From Candidatus Scatonaster coprocaballi (GTDB taxonomy: Bacteria; Bacillota; Clostridia; Saccharofermentanales; Saccharofermentanaceae): a DNA stretch of 61,406 nucleotides. The notes under the pieces were generated by a model, which did not search any database, was not told the origin of the DNA, and saw nothing but the letters and a program-made list of their open reading frames with translations. Below are positions 43,767 through 53,140 of the stretch, in pieces. Both the position numbers and the translations under genes were made by a program. Where the stretch lies: NCBI GenBank assembly GCA_018064475.1, contig JAGHVD010000017.1, forward strand, positions 1-61,406. Direction: 5' to 3'. The stretch's first letter is position 1, and each line of letters starts with the position of its first letter.

Positions 43767-45062
43767 TTATTGTTCCTTCTGTTCTGATTCGTCTTGCTTA
43801 GTTGTCTGATTGAAGGAGGCGAGCTTGTTCTCTAGATAATCGGCCATACGGGTCGCGCCTTCACCCTGGTATGCCCACGCCTCGTCACGAACCTGATGGC
43901 GGCTTTCAGTGAAACTTTCGTCTTCCAGACAATCATCAATCATTTTCTTCAGGTCAGCACGATTCTCTTTCGTCAGCTTGGCGCCTAGACGTGGAATGAC
44001 GCTTAATCCCCATGGAAGACGCTTGAGCCACCATGCATCGTACGGCGATGCGTCGAATTCAGTATCCGCACAGATGACCGGCTTATCGAATACCAGCGAG
44101 AAGTCGAAGATGACGCCGGAAAAGTCAGAGATGAGAATGTCGGAACGATTGAGTGCATCGAAGTTATCAGAATCTCTATTCCATTCAAGTTGATCATTTT
44201 CCGGGAACTCGGTCATCAGCTTGTCCATCAGTTCTTTCTCAGAAGTGAAAGACTGTGGATGAGGACGCACGATAATGTGATAACCTGTCGCCAGAAGATC
44301 TTTGATGAATTCTGAACCGTAACGGCTCAAGATGCTGCTCGTACCCCAAGATGGTGCAAGAAGAACGGTACGTGTGCCGTTTTGGTTGCTACTGTTGTCG
44401 GAAGAGGCTAGACGCGCTTTGAATTTGCGGGCTTTCTCGTCCATAAAAGGACTTCCTGTCAGCACGAGTTCTTTGGCTGGGAGCTTACGGATCGCTTCGA
44501 TATCGCGTGTATCATCAATCTGGAATTGTCCAGACAGTAACAATGCGTCGTAGTAGTCAATACCGAACATGCGGTATGTGGTCATTTCAGCAGGAGAGTG
44601 AGGGATATGTACATAGTACTTTACGTCCTTAGAACGCTTCCACTGATAGACATCAAGTCCTGGCGTGGTGGAAAGAAGGATAGTTGCCTTCAAGAAGTTC
44701 AGCTTCGCAAAGGCCTTGTTTCCAGGGCCGATGTATTCCGTCTTTACGTGAGACATCTCTGTCTGCTTTAATCCTGGGTCGTCTTCAGAAGCTGTCATAT
44801 AGACGCAGTCTACGCCACGTTTGTCCAACTCGCGAAGAAGTGGTTCAAATACAGACCAGTAGCGCTTATCGTCAGAGAATACAGCAATTGGAATGGCCTT
44901 ATCGATATTGTCTTTCTGTTTGCCTCCGGATAAGAGAAAGCGAATCTTGACCCACAGTCCTTTGAAGGCGAAACGAGCAACGCCCAGAAGACCGATCAGG
45001 ATCGCGAAGAGCATGGAACCCGTTCCCGGGTCGATATATAGTCTCAGTAATGATGGGTTCAT
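43767..45062 (-). CDS. CDP-glycerol glycerophosphotransferase family protein (TagB/TagF-like)
   Basis: 431 residues. An N-terminal membrane segment follows the motif LYIDPGTGSMLFAILIG, a leader seen in clostridial envelope-polymer proteins. The PF04464-type catalytic domain shows YYVHIPHSP, LLAPSWG, IIVRPHPQ and LISDFSGVIFDFSL, which contain the conserved His and Asp/Ser positions of TagF enzymes. It should transfer glycerol phosphate, or another CDP-linked polyol phosphate, to a cell-surface polymer at the inner face of the membrane. It overlaps the upstream YidC fusion by 4 bp and precedes the second by 14 bp. Confidence 0.88.
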   Translation of the reverse strand: MNPSLLRLYIDPGTGSMLFAILIGLLGVARFAFKGLWVKIRFLLSGGKQKDNIDKAIPIAVFSDDKRYWSVFEPLLRELDKRGVDCVYMTASEDDPGLKQTEMSHVKTEYIGPGNKAFAKLNFLKATILLSTTPGLDVYQWKRSKDVKYYVHIPHSPAEMTTYRMFGIDYYDALLLSGQFQIDDTRDIEAIRKLPAKELVLTGSPFMDEKARKFKARLASSDNSSNQNGTRTVLLAPSWGTSSILSRYGSEFIKDLLATGYHIIVRPHPQSFTSEKELMDKLMTEFPENDQLEWNRDSDNFDALNRSDILISDFSGVIFDFSLVFDKPVICADTEFDASPYDAWWLKRLPWGLSVIPRLGAKLTKENRADLKKMIDDCLEDESFTESRHQVRDEAWAYQGEGATRMADYLENKLASFNQTTKQDESEQKEQ

Positions 45063-47848
45063 GGTTCTTTGTCCTCTTTCTTCCAGTTTTCTTTGTCTAA
45101 GATATTCTGGTTCGCACAGGAGAACCAGATCGTGTTTGTAAACTTGTTTCCGGTGTTAGCGTTCGGAGACCAGTTGTCCGTGTAGAGAATATACTGCTTC
45201 TCGGACAGCTTAGCCTCTGGCTGGAACATCGGGTTATTCGTGAATGGATTGATCGGATTCTCAATGAGATTGTTCATCGCCAGGTAAGGTGTGTCGGCAT
45301 TGGTCATGAAGGTATTATCTGTGGCAAAATCACCTTGAGAATCGAAGTCTTTATAAAGAAGAATCGGATTATATCCCATAGTATCATACGGATTGTAGAT
45401 GGCATCAGATGACTGTTTGCCGAAGACACGATCTTCGTCGTGTTCCAGTCCCCATCCATGGTCAGATACGACAATGATTCTTGTGTTGTCATATACGCCT
45501 AGTGCACGCAGTTCATCGAACCATTTTCCGAGCTGGATGAGGGCCGCCATATTACTCTGGTAGTGCGCAAGCTGGTAGGTGGTCTCCATCTTGATGGACT
45601 TGCCTTCATAGGTGAATCGATCAGCATGTGCAGAATCATATGCTGCATTGTCTACCACATCGATTGGTTCGTAGGAAGGTTCCTGAAGCGGAATGATGTT
45701 ATGAGTGGTACTGTTCTGCATCAGTATGAAAGAACCATTGTCGGAAGGCTCGGCTTTCGTAATCGAAGGTAAAGCCTTGAGTACCTCGTAAGAATTCAGG
45801 AAGGAATCCATGAGGGCGCTTGGTACAGCATATCGATCGATATTACCACTCTGAATCAGTGCGGTGGTTGAAGTACCTGGCTGGAAATAAATACCGGACG
45901 AGTATACCGCAGGCTGGAAGAAGAGCGGACAGACCTTCATGAAACCATAGCAGAAGAAGTTGCGCTCCCATGTTTCTTGAATGATGTCCTGAATATCGTC
46001 TGAAGTACGGAACTGACCAAATTCAGTGTTGTATGCCTTGATCTCCGGATATGGGTCGTAGATAGACAGGTCAGGAACCTGACTATATCCAGCATAAGGT
46101 GGGTCCATGACTGTGACATCATAACCTGCTTCAGAGAAGAGAATCGGCATAGTCAGGAGTGCCTGATTATGCTTCGTTTTCAGGGAGACATCTGAACGCT
46201 TATCGGTATTGACCGGAGTAAAATCATATCCACCGAAGAGGGCCGGTGCAGCGACCAGGGTTCTGGTTCCGTAAGAAAGCGTATTCGGATAGTAGGTGAA
46301 ACCGGAGAATTGCGAAGCGAGAGTAGGATTCTCCTGCATCATATATGGTACGTAGGCAGAGACGGAGCGGTCCAGCATCAGCACAACGACGTTTTGTTCA
46401 GTCTGGCTGAATGTGAGGGTTGGCTTTCCGTCCTCTGCACTTTCGTTGATGACACGACGAATTTCCGGCATCTCTTTCTGGATGCTGTAGACATTGAAAC
46501 CAGCCATCGCACCTACCGCAATCAGCAGAACCGGTGAAATGAAGGTGATGATATGTTCTTTCTTGAACTTAAAGATGAGGATGACTACTGCGATGATGGC
46601 GACGATGGCGACTACATCCCAGACTTTACGTGCGAGAGGGAAAGTCTGCGCAACTTCGAACCGAAGATCCTGTGTCAGAGAGTTGGTATTATCACCGAAG
46701 GCCATGTAGTTCACGATACCGGAGATGGCACAGATCCAAATAACGATGCAGAAGTTTCGCTTGACTTTCGGATTGGCTAACGCATAGAAAAGCCCAAACC
46801 AGATGACGTAAAGACTGATCGCCGTTAAGAAAGCGAACAGTACGTAAATGGCCGGAGAATGAACGGCTGAAGTCAGTACGAATTCGGAGACAGATGACTT
46901 GATTACAGAGGATGGAACTAGCGCGCCAACTACGATAGCCAGAAATAGTGCACCACCGAAGAATAGTTTCGCGCTTGGCTTCTTCTCGTCCGCAGAAATG
47001 TCTTTCTTGTCGGAAGACTTCGGAATGAGACTGAGAACGAGCGGTAATTGCAGGAGAATGGCCGTTACGTAGATGATCATGCGATAATCGCTTGGACCGT
47101 GATAGGAGAACAGATTGTAGAAGATCACGCCGACACCGGCAAGGCTGAAGAAGTAACCGGAAGTTCTCAACTTGTTCTTGGTTGCATTGACGATGTTCTT
47201 GATCAAGGAGAATACATTGTTCAGTGTCCAGTAAAGTACCAGACCGGAAGGAGAGTCATAAAGGACGACCAGGAAAATGAGCGCCATCACATAGAGCATG
47301 ATCTTATCCTTGAATTTCTGCCCCTTGGTATAGATCTCACTGGAGATGATGTTGATGACGGTCATGAGAATCGGCAGTACATTGACACCGAAACCACCGA
47401 TCATAATCAATTTGTCCGGAGAAGAGAGGTCGGACAGCATGGCAAATCTTGCACCCTGCAAGTCCGGAAGCTTGGACAAGAAGTTATATGCTGCGATGAA
47501 GAAAGGTACCTCGAGGATCAGGGCAATCGAGCTTCGAACGGCATAGATCGGCTTATAATTATTCTCACGATAGTAAGCTTGGAGCATCATGAAGCGCTCG
47601 TCGCCTTTGAATGTTTTCTTGATATGTGTAACGAAGGGCTCCATCTTCTGATTTCGGATCCGCTCTTCTTCAGAAATCGCATCTGCGCGGTTGTAGAAGG
47701 GGAGAAGTAGAAGATTGACAGCTAGGCTCAAAGGAAAGATAGCTGCGCCACTGCTTCGTAGAATGTGGAATGCTGTACTATAGACCGCTTCGAAGATAAG
47801 TGTCAGCGGTGACAGGAACAGCTGGTATAGAAATTGACCAAAAGACAT
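45059..47848 (-). CDS. YidC/Oxa1-like domain fused to LTA-synthase/alkaline-phosphatase-superfamily domain (paralogue 1)
   Basis: 929 residues from the ATG at 47848 (AAAGGAT upstream). Same architecture as the paralogue at 41110: YidC-like residues 1-222 with Asn45 at the groove-arginine position, a longer set of membrane segments (~230-455) that includes an extra segment pair near 231-275, and the external domain with Asp493 (VVVLMLDR), Thr530 (GTRTLVAAPALFGGYDF) and RIIVVSDHGW. The two copies are closely similar over the YidC part and catalytic motifs and differ most in the linker. First gene of the operon. Confidence 0.85.
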   Translation of the reverse strand: MSFGQFLYQLFLSPLTLIFEAVYSTAFHILRSSGAAIFPLSLAVNLLLLPFYNRADAISEEERIRNQKMEPFVTHIKKTFKGDERFMMLQAYYRENNYKPIYAVRSSIALILEVPFFIAAYNFLSKLPDLQGARFAMLSDLSSPDKLIMIGGFGVNVLPILMTVINIISSEIYTKGQKFKDKIMLYVMALIFLVVLYDSPSGLVLYWTLNNVFSLIKNIVNATKNKLRTSGYFFSLAGVGVIFYNLFSYHGPSDYRMIIYVTAILLQLPLVLSLIPKSSDKKDISADEKKPSAKLFFGGALFLAIVVGALVPSSVIKSSVSEFVLTSAVHSPAIYVLFAFLTAISLYVIWFGLFYALANPKVKRNFCIVIWICAISGIVNYMAFGDNTNSLTQDLRFEVAQTFPLARKVWDVVAIVAIIAVVILIFKFKKEHIITFISPVLLIAVGAMAGFNVYSIQKEMPEIRRVINESAEDGKPTLTFSQTEQNVVVLMLDRSVSAYVPYMMQENPTLASQFSGFTYYPNTLSYGTRTLVAAPALFGGYDFTPVNTDKRSDVSLKTKHNQALLTMPILFSEAGYDVTVMDPPYAGYSQVPDLSIYDPYPEIKAYNTEFGQFRTSDDIQDIIQETWERNFFCYGFMKVCPLFFQPAVYSSGIYFQPGTSTTALIQSGNIDRYAVPSALMDSFLNSYEVLKALPSITKAEPSDNGSFILMQNSTTHNIIPLQEPSYEPIDVVDNAAYDSAHADRFTYEGKSIKMETTYQLAHYQSNMAALIQLGKWFDELRALGVYDNTRIIVVSDHGWGLEHDEDRVFGKQSSDAIYNPYDTMGYNPILLYKDFDSQGDFATDNTFMTNADTPYLAMNNLIENPINPFTNNPMFQPEAKLSEKQYILYTDNWSPNANTGNKFTNTIWFSCANQNILDKENWKKEDKEP

Positions 47849-47887
47849 ATCAAATGCATCCTTTATATATATTACAATCAAAAAGAT

Positions 47888-47896
47888 ATTATACCA
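47888..47896 (-). promoter_or_regulatory. Extended -10 promoter of the YidC-fusion operon
   Basis: On the minus strand TGGTATAAT is an exact extended -10, 40 bp before the start codon; no good -35 is seen. Confidence 0.6.
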
Positions 47897-47989
47897 TAAA
47901 ACCATCTGTTTTCCTTTTGTGAGATAGAACGAAACTTTTGCCCATATAGTTATAGAAATCTGCCGTTATCTCTGATAATATTAAATTGT

Positions 47990-48009
47990 TGTGTCATATG
48001 TGGGACACA
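47990..48009 (+). promoter_or_regulatory. Inverted repeat upstream of putP
   Basis: TGTGTC and GACACA flank 8 bp, about 75 bp before putP. It may be an operator; a GATAAT -10-like element lies just upstream at 47974-47979. Confidence 0.35.
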
Positions 48010-48082
48010 GCAGATTTAGGGTATGTGAATCTGGTTTTTCCGAATAGACGGTGAAACGAAGGATTCAGAAAAAGGGGTGTAT

Positions 48083-49630
48083 ATGTCAACGACAAACATT
48101 GTCATTATGGTTGCCATAGTGATCTATCTTGCTGCGATGGTCATTATCGGTGCCGTATTGAGTAAACGAAACAAGAACACAGATGATTTCTATTTGGGTG
48201 GACGTAAGTTGGGCCCGCTCGTAACGGCGATGAGTGCCGAAGCTTCCGATATGAGCTCTTGGCTCTTGATGGGTCTTCCGGCTGTTGCCATGATGACCGG
48301 TATTCCGGAGGCATTCTGGACTGCATTGGGTCTGGCCATTGGTACCTACGTTAACTGGCTGATCGTTGCGAAGCGTCTTCGTGTCTACACAAGTAAAGTA
48401 GAAGCCGTGACTTTGCCAGACTTCTTCGCGAAGCGTTTTGGTGATAAGAAGCACATTATTACGCTGATTGCCGCGCTGTTTATTGTTATTTTCTTTGTAC
48501 CATATACAGCATCTGGATTTGCAGCATGTGGTAAGCTTTTCTCCTCGCTCTTTGGAATCAGCTATACTAAGGCGATGATCGTATCTGCGATCGTTATTGT
48601 TGTGTATTGCACATTGGGTGGCTTCCTTGCGGCATCCACGACTGACTTCATTCAGTCGATCATCATGACCCTCGCACTACTGGTTGTACTGGGTGTTGGT
48701 GAAGGTGTCGTGAATGGCTTTGGAAATGTCTTCGATAATGTCAAGAATTTCGATGGCTATCTCAATGTTTTCAAGGGTTATAACGTGAATACCGGTGCAA
48801 TCGGTAGTTACGGTGCGCTTCCGGTAGTCTCCACAATGGCCTGGGGTCTTGGTTACTTCGGTATGCCACACATCCTTCTACGCTTCATGGCCATCGAGGA
48901 TCGTGACAAACTCAAGCTTTCCCGTCGAGTTGCCTCCATCTGGGTCGTGATCTCCATGGGTATCGCATTGGTCATTGGTTTTGTCGGATATTCGCTCATG
49001 CAAAGTGGCATTATCCCGACATATGCAGATGCTTCTTCTGCAGAGACCATTATTGTAGATATTGCAAAATGGATCGCTGATCATGGTTTCATCCCGGCTT
49101 TCGTCGGTGGTGTAATTCTTGCCGGTATTCTGGCATCTACCATGTCTACTGCTGACTCACAACTTCTCGCAGCGGCTTCCTCAATCTCTCAGAACCTTGT
49201 TCAGGAGACATTCGGCGTGAAACTCTCTGAGAAGAAGAGCCTGTGGCTGGCACGTATTTCTGTTATCGTGATTTCAGTCGTTGCAGTATTCCTGGCACTC
49301 GATCCGAGTAGCTCTGTATTCCGTATCGTATCTTTTGCTTGGGCAGGATTTGGTGCAGTATTCGGACCACTGGTTTTGTTCGCACTCTTCTGGAAACGCA
49401 CCAATAAGTGGGGCGCAATTGCCGGTATGCTATCCGGTGGTGTAACGATCTTCGTATGGAAGTTCGTCATCCGCGATGTATTTGCAGATACCATTCTGAA
49501 CATCTACGAATTGCTCCCAGCCTTCATCGTGGCTTCCATCTTCATCGTCGTATTCAGCCTGATCACTAAGGCTCCGGACGAGGAGATCGGAAAGACATTT
49601 GATCAGGTTAAGAAACTGACCAAGTCTTAA
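48083..49630 (+). CDS. putP: Sodium/proline symporter
   Basis: 515 residues from the ATG after AAGGGG; a GTG at 48077 is the alternative. It imports proline with sodium. It belongs to the solute-sodium symporter family, with about 13 membrane segments: DFYLGGRKLGPLVTAMSAEASDMSSWLL (quoted here by its core AEASDMSSWLL) and GILASTMSTADSQLL are the sodium and proline-binding regions typical of PutP. The C-terminus is short and cytosolic. It stands alone with its own terminator. Confidence 0.93.
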   Translation: MSTTNIVIMVAIVIYLAAMVIIGAVLSKRNKNTDDFYLGGRKLGPLVTAMSAEASDMSSWLLMGLPAVAMMTGIPEAFWTALGLAIGTYVNWLIVAKRLRVYTSKVEAVTLPDFFAKRFGDKKHIITLIAALFIVIFFVPYTASGFAACGKLFSSLFGISYTKAMIVSAIVIVVYCTLGGFLAASTTDFIQSIIMTLALLVVLGVGEGVVNGFGNVFDNVKNFDGYLNVFKGYNVNTGAIGSYGALPVVSTMAWGLGYFGMPHILLRFMAIEDRDKLKLSRRVASIWVVISMGIALVIGFVGYSLMQSGIIPTYADASSAETIIVDIAKWIADHGFIPAFVGGVILAGILASTMSTADSQLLAAASSISQNLVQETFGVKLSEKKSLWLARISVIVISVVAVFLALDPSSSVFRIVSFAWAGFGAVFGPLVLFALFWKRTNKWGAIAGMLSGGVTIFVWKFVIRDVFADTILNIYELLPAFIVASIFIVVFSLITKAPDEEIGKTFDQVKKLTKS

Positions 49631-49656
49631 TCATCATTCTTCACAATAGATGAATC

Positions 49657-49694
49657 AAGCGGCTGCTCTTCACTTTGGAGAGCAGCCGCTTTTA
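49657..49694 (+). terminator. Terminator after putP
   Basis: AAGCGGCTGCTCT pairs with AGAGCAGCCGCTT around a short loop and TTTTATT follows. Confidence 0.9.
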
Positions 49695-49735
49695 TTAGCA
49701 CAGGTCAATCTGAACGATAGAGGCTATTTGCCTTC

Positions 49736-51379
49736 TTAGGATTCTACTTCGCGTAGTAGGAAATTCCCGGTCAAGGGATCTTTCTGTTCGTAATCAAAGC
49801 GATTCTTGTCCGGCGGGTTCGTAACGAAGTCCGGACGGCTCTTCGGCTTCTCACGAAGATAGTAGTCCAAGGTGAGGGCTTCGCGGAAAGGCTCGATATG
49901 CTCAGTTGTTTTCTCGTCTACAAAAGCAAGCAGAATCTCATAACGTCTAGCACGGGCCGGCGTGACAGTGAAGAAGTGATTCTCCTGATAGTACTCCGCC
50001 AGCGCACTATACATGTCGAAAGGAGTATCGAAGGACTTTAGAAGAAGCGCGATCGTGTTGTCGAACTGGTGAGAATTGTAGTAGATCTCCACCATTTCTG
50101 CCATGCGCTTCAGGTGACACAACTCATCGAAATGAAGCCATCTTGTTGCCAGTACTTCGTATGGCGCTGTCTCTTCATGAAGGATATTGTACTGTTCGCA
50201 GTCCTGCTCGATTGGGGTACCCTTGAGTACCTTCAGAAATCCAAGTTGAAGCTCGGTCGGATTCATCTCATATACGTCGTTAAAAGAACTCCGGAAACTG
50301 CGAAGTCCTTCATAGGGAAGTCCTGCAATCAGATCCAGATGGAGTTTCAGATTGTGAGATGCGGTCAGTCGCTGCATCACATTCCTGATTGTCTCGATTG
50401 ATGCGGGACGGGAAATTGCCTGAAGTGTATCAAGATTTGTAGTCTGAATGCCGATTTCTAATTGCACCTGCCCCGGACGCATCTTCGTAAGGAGTTCGAT
50501 CTCTTCATCATCCAGATACTCCGCTGTGATTTCAAAATGGAAATTCGTGATGCCGTTATCATGTTCTTGGATGTACTGGAGGATCGCCTTGCTTCGCTGT
50601 TTGTCGCTGTTGAAAGTGCGGTCGATAAACTTGACCTGCGGCACTTGCTCATCTAAGAAGAACTGAAGCTCTCTGAAGACGAACGGTAGGCTTCTATAGC
50701 GGACAGACTTATCGATCGAGGATAGACAATAACTGCATCGGAACGGACAGCCACGAGAAGACTCGTAGTAGACGATACGATGAGAGAAATCTTCCAAGCC
50801 CTCATCATAAATGAAGGGGAGAGCATCCATATCAGTTAGAACTTGTGAGACAACTTCCGGACGTTCCGCCAATGCAAGGTTAGGAATGGTGGAGAAGTCC
50901 TTCTCGTATGGGAGATCGTCGCAATCTGGGAAAATCTTCACATCAGGCTCTTCTGCGCCCTCTCCGCGTTTGCTGCTTTGTTCTGAAGCTTGGACATACT
51001 CTCCGATGATGCGTGTGCAGGTTCGCTCTCCTTCGCCAACAATGATGCCACGCAGTTGCGGAAACTCCTTCAATAGTTCACAGTAGTTGTAGGATACTTC
51101 CGGACCACCCAGCCAGATATCTGTTTCTGGCAGGACTTTGGGGAGCTCGGTAATCAGCCGACGAACAAGATCGATGTTCCATATATATGTGGAGATTCCG
51201 ATGGCTTCGGGGCGAATCTCACAGATCTCAGAAAGAATCGTGTGGAAAGACTGATTGATGGTGCATTCCAGAACAGAAGAAGCACCCGGATATACGCGCT
51301 CCGCAAACCCGTGCAGCGAATGAACGGCAGGATTCGAATGAATGTATTTTGCATTGATTGCAACGAAAAGAAAGTTCAT
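49736..51379 (-). CDS. B12-binding domain radical SAM protein (DUF4080-type)
   Basis: 547 residues. The N-terminal cobalamin-binding-like domain (1-~135) opens FLFVAINAKYIHSNPAVHSL and has IWLGGPEVSY and VGEGE. The radical SAM core has SSRGCPFRCSYC (CxxxCxxC), and the C-terminal part (~380-547) with NHFFTVTPARARRYE resembles DUF4080. There is no His ligand of the DxHxxG type, which is normal for this group. The substrate is unknown; relatives methylate or rearrange metabolites. It lies 24 bp after the membrane glycosyltransferase-like gene. Confidence 0.87.
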   Translation of the reverse strand: MNFLFVAINAKYIHSNPAVHSLHGFAERVYPGASSVLECTINQSFHTILSEICEIRPEAIGISTYIWNIDLVRRLITELPKVLPETDIWLGGPEVSYNYCELLKEFPQLRGIIVGEGERTCTRIIGEYVQASEQSSKRGEGAEEPDVKIFPDCDDLPYEKDFSTIPNLALAERPEVVSQVLTDMDALPFIYDEGLEDFSHRIVYYESSRGCPFRCSYCLSSIDKSVRYRSLPFVFRELQFFLDEQVPQVKFIDRTFNSDKQRSKAILQYIQEHDNGITNFHFEITAEYLDDEEIELLTKMRPGQVQLEIGIQTTNLDTLQAISRPASIETIRNVMQRLTASHNLKLHLDLIAGLPYEGLRSFRSSFNDVYEMNPTELQLGFLKVLKGTPIEQDCEQYNILHEETAPYEVLATRWLHFDELCHLKRMAEMVEIYYNSHQFDNTIALLLKSFDTPFDMYSALAEYYQENHFFTVTPARARRYEILLAFVDEKTTEHIEPFREALTLDYYLREKPKSRPDFVTNPPDKNRFDYEQKDPLTGNFLLREVES

Positions 51380-51403
51380 AAGTTACCTCTTTGATTTTGA
51401 AAG

Positions 51404-52978
51404 TCATGTTAATGTAGATGCACGGACGTATACGTAGGTTAGGTAGTCCTCATTCACTTCGAAATAGCAACAATATCCGTTTTCTTCGAGAAAACCGTCT
51501 ATAGTCATCATATAATCATCATCCATACTGTCCGGACGCCAGAATGCAATGACATCTGGAAGCCCTGCTCGTACATACTGCATCTGGGATGTGTACATCT
51601 CGGCAGGTCCTTCTCGAGGAATATAGAAATATTTGAAGTTTGGTACAGTTGTGGTCTTGCTGTAATAGAAGGAATAGCATCGATTAAAGAAGAAGAGGGT
51701 GGTACTGTCCGGATGTGTCTCGTAGTACTCATCCATCGCTTGCTCAACAGGCGGTACTTCACGAGGGATGGAAGGATAAAGGATCGTCTGATAGACTGCA
51801 AAATTCACAGTGACGAGAATAGTCAAACTAAAGAAGGCGATACGCATGATTTTGGGTGAGATAAATGCAAATATCAGATCGACGAGTACGGCACATCCCC
51901 AGATATAAAGAGGAATCAACAGTACGAACGTATACATAAAGACTTCCGGCAAAGCAATCATTCCATAGGAGACTAGACCGCAAAGTACGAGAATGATACG
52001 TGTCATTCTGCGCTGGGATGTCTTCAGAAAGACTGACACTGCAAGGAGCAGGAATACGAACAGTATCAAGATGATAAGGGTATTCTCCTCATCGATGAAT
52101 GGTCGTGAGAAGAGAAGGTGAATGCCACCGTTTTTGGCATAGGAAGAGTTGAACTTGAAGTAAGCGTAGAAGAAATCAGAAAGCGCATGGTGACCGCAGA
52201 AGTAAATCATAAATGGAACAGAGACTGCACCGATTCCAAGAAGAAACATTCCGCAAGAGGAGAAGAAAGACTTCCAGTTCTTGCGTATGAGTAACCATAA
52301 CAGATAGAAACCAATGAAAGCCAGATAGTAGATGCAGACGTTGAGCTTTACCATGAACACCGCGCCACAACAAAGTCCGATGATCAACATTTCCTTTAAT
52401 GTGAAAACTTGAGGAACGGATGTTGCAGAAGATACTTCATCAGCTTGAGCGGAGTTGTACTTGGCGGCCCCATAACGCTTGAAGCCTCGTACGTAGAGGT
52501 ATTCCGATATCAGAAGCATCAGAAGGATAAAATGATCTGGTTTGGTGGCACTGGCGTAGAGTGATTCTTTCTTGATGAAAAATAACGTAATCAGTAGGAG
52601 CGTGCTGACGAGTGAACGATCAGGATCGAAGCAGTGACGGAGCGTACGATAGATCAGGATGAAGATGCCCGCGTTGATGGCCATAAAGACGAATAAAATA
52701 CCGATCGGTCGCTGACCGCTTAGCAACAGGCCTAGCATATATATGAGATAACTGAGAGGACCCTTGTGATCGAAGAGGTCACGGTAGGGAACTTTGCCTT
52801 GGAGCCATCCTTGTGACATGATCTGGTAGCAGATCTCATCCGGTTCGAAGTTGTAACGATAGATAGGCGAGAAAGGACAGACGAGAAATGTCAGGAAACA
52901 TGCCAAGAGGGCCATTCCCCAGAATACTCTCCGATCAAATTGCTGTTGCTTCTTGGCGAGCGTGAGTTTCTCTTCCAT
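51404..52978 (-). CDS. GT-C fold membrane glycosyltransferase-like protein (PMT/ArnT type)
   Basis: 524 residues, about 10-12 membrane segments. After the first segment the external loop reads FEPDEICYQIMSQGWLQGK, then RDLFDHKGPLSYLIYMLG. The acidic DE and the D-KGP motif are hallmarks of the GT39/GT83-like GT-C enzymes, which use polyprenyl-phosphate sugars. A C-terminal external domain of ~120 residues follows. The acceptor is unknown. The nearest ribosome-binding-like GGGGG is 15 bp from the ATG, so the start is less sure. Confidence 0.75.
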   Translation of the reverse strand: MEEKLTLAKKQQQFDRRVFWGMALLACFLTFLVCPFSPIYRYNFEPDEICYQIMSQGWLQGKVPYRDLFDHKGPLSYLIYMLGLLLSGQRPIGILFVFMAINAGIFILIYRTLRHCFDPDRSLVSTLLLITLFFIKKESLYASATKPDHFILLMLLISEYLYVRGFKRYGAAKYNSAQADEVSSATSVPQVFTLKEMLIIGLCCGAVFMVKLNVCIYYLAFIGFYLLWLLIRKNWKSFFSSCGMFLLGIGAVSVPFMIYFCGHHALSDFFYAYFKFNSSYAKNGGIHLLFSRPFIDEENTLIILILFVFLLLAVSVFLKTSQRRMTRIILVLCGLVSYGMIALPEVFMYTFVLLIPLYIWGCAVLVDLIFAFISPKIMRIAFFSLTILVTVNFAVYQTILYPSIPREVPPVEQAMDEYYETHPDSTTLFFFNRCYSFYYSKTTTVPNFKYFYIPREGPAEMYTSQMQYVRAGLPDVIAFWRPDSMDDDYMMTIDGFLEENGYCCYFEVNEDYLTYVYVRASTLT

Positions 52979-53060
52979 ATCGATGTATGTCGAACCCCCT
53001 TTCGAATCTTCATATAAATTATAACAGAATTTGATACTTATGAGGGATATGGGCGGTGAC

Positions 53061-53090
53061 TTGACATATATATGTCGGTGCTTCTACTAT
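53061..53090 (+). promoter_or_regulatory. Promoter of the NUDIX gene with overlapping palindrome
   Basis: TTGACA (53061-53066), an 18-bp spacer and TACTAT (53085-53090). GACATATATATGTC (53063-53076) is a perfect 14-bp palindrome lying across the -35 box and spacer, a likely repressor site. Confidence 0.65.
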
Positions 53091-53140
53091 TCTATTGATT
53101 GATCGATCAGAAGAAAATAGTGAGAGAAGGCGCAGAAGAA

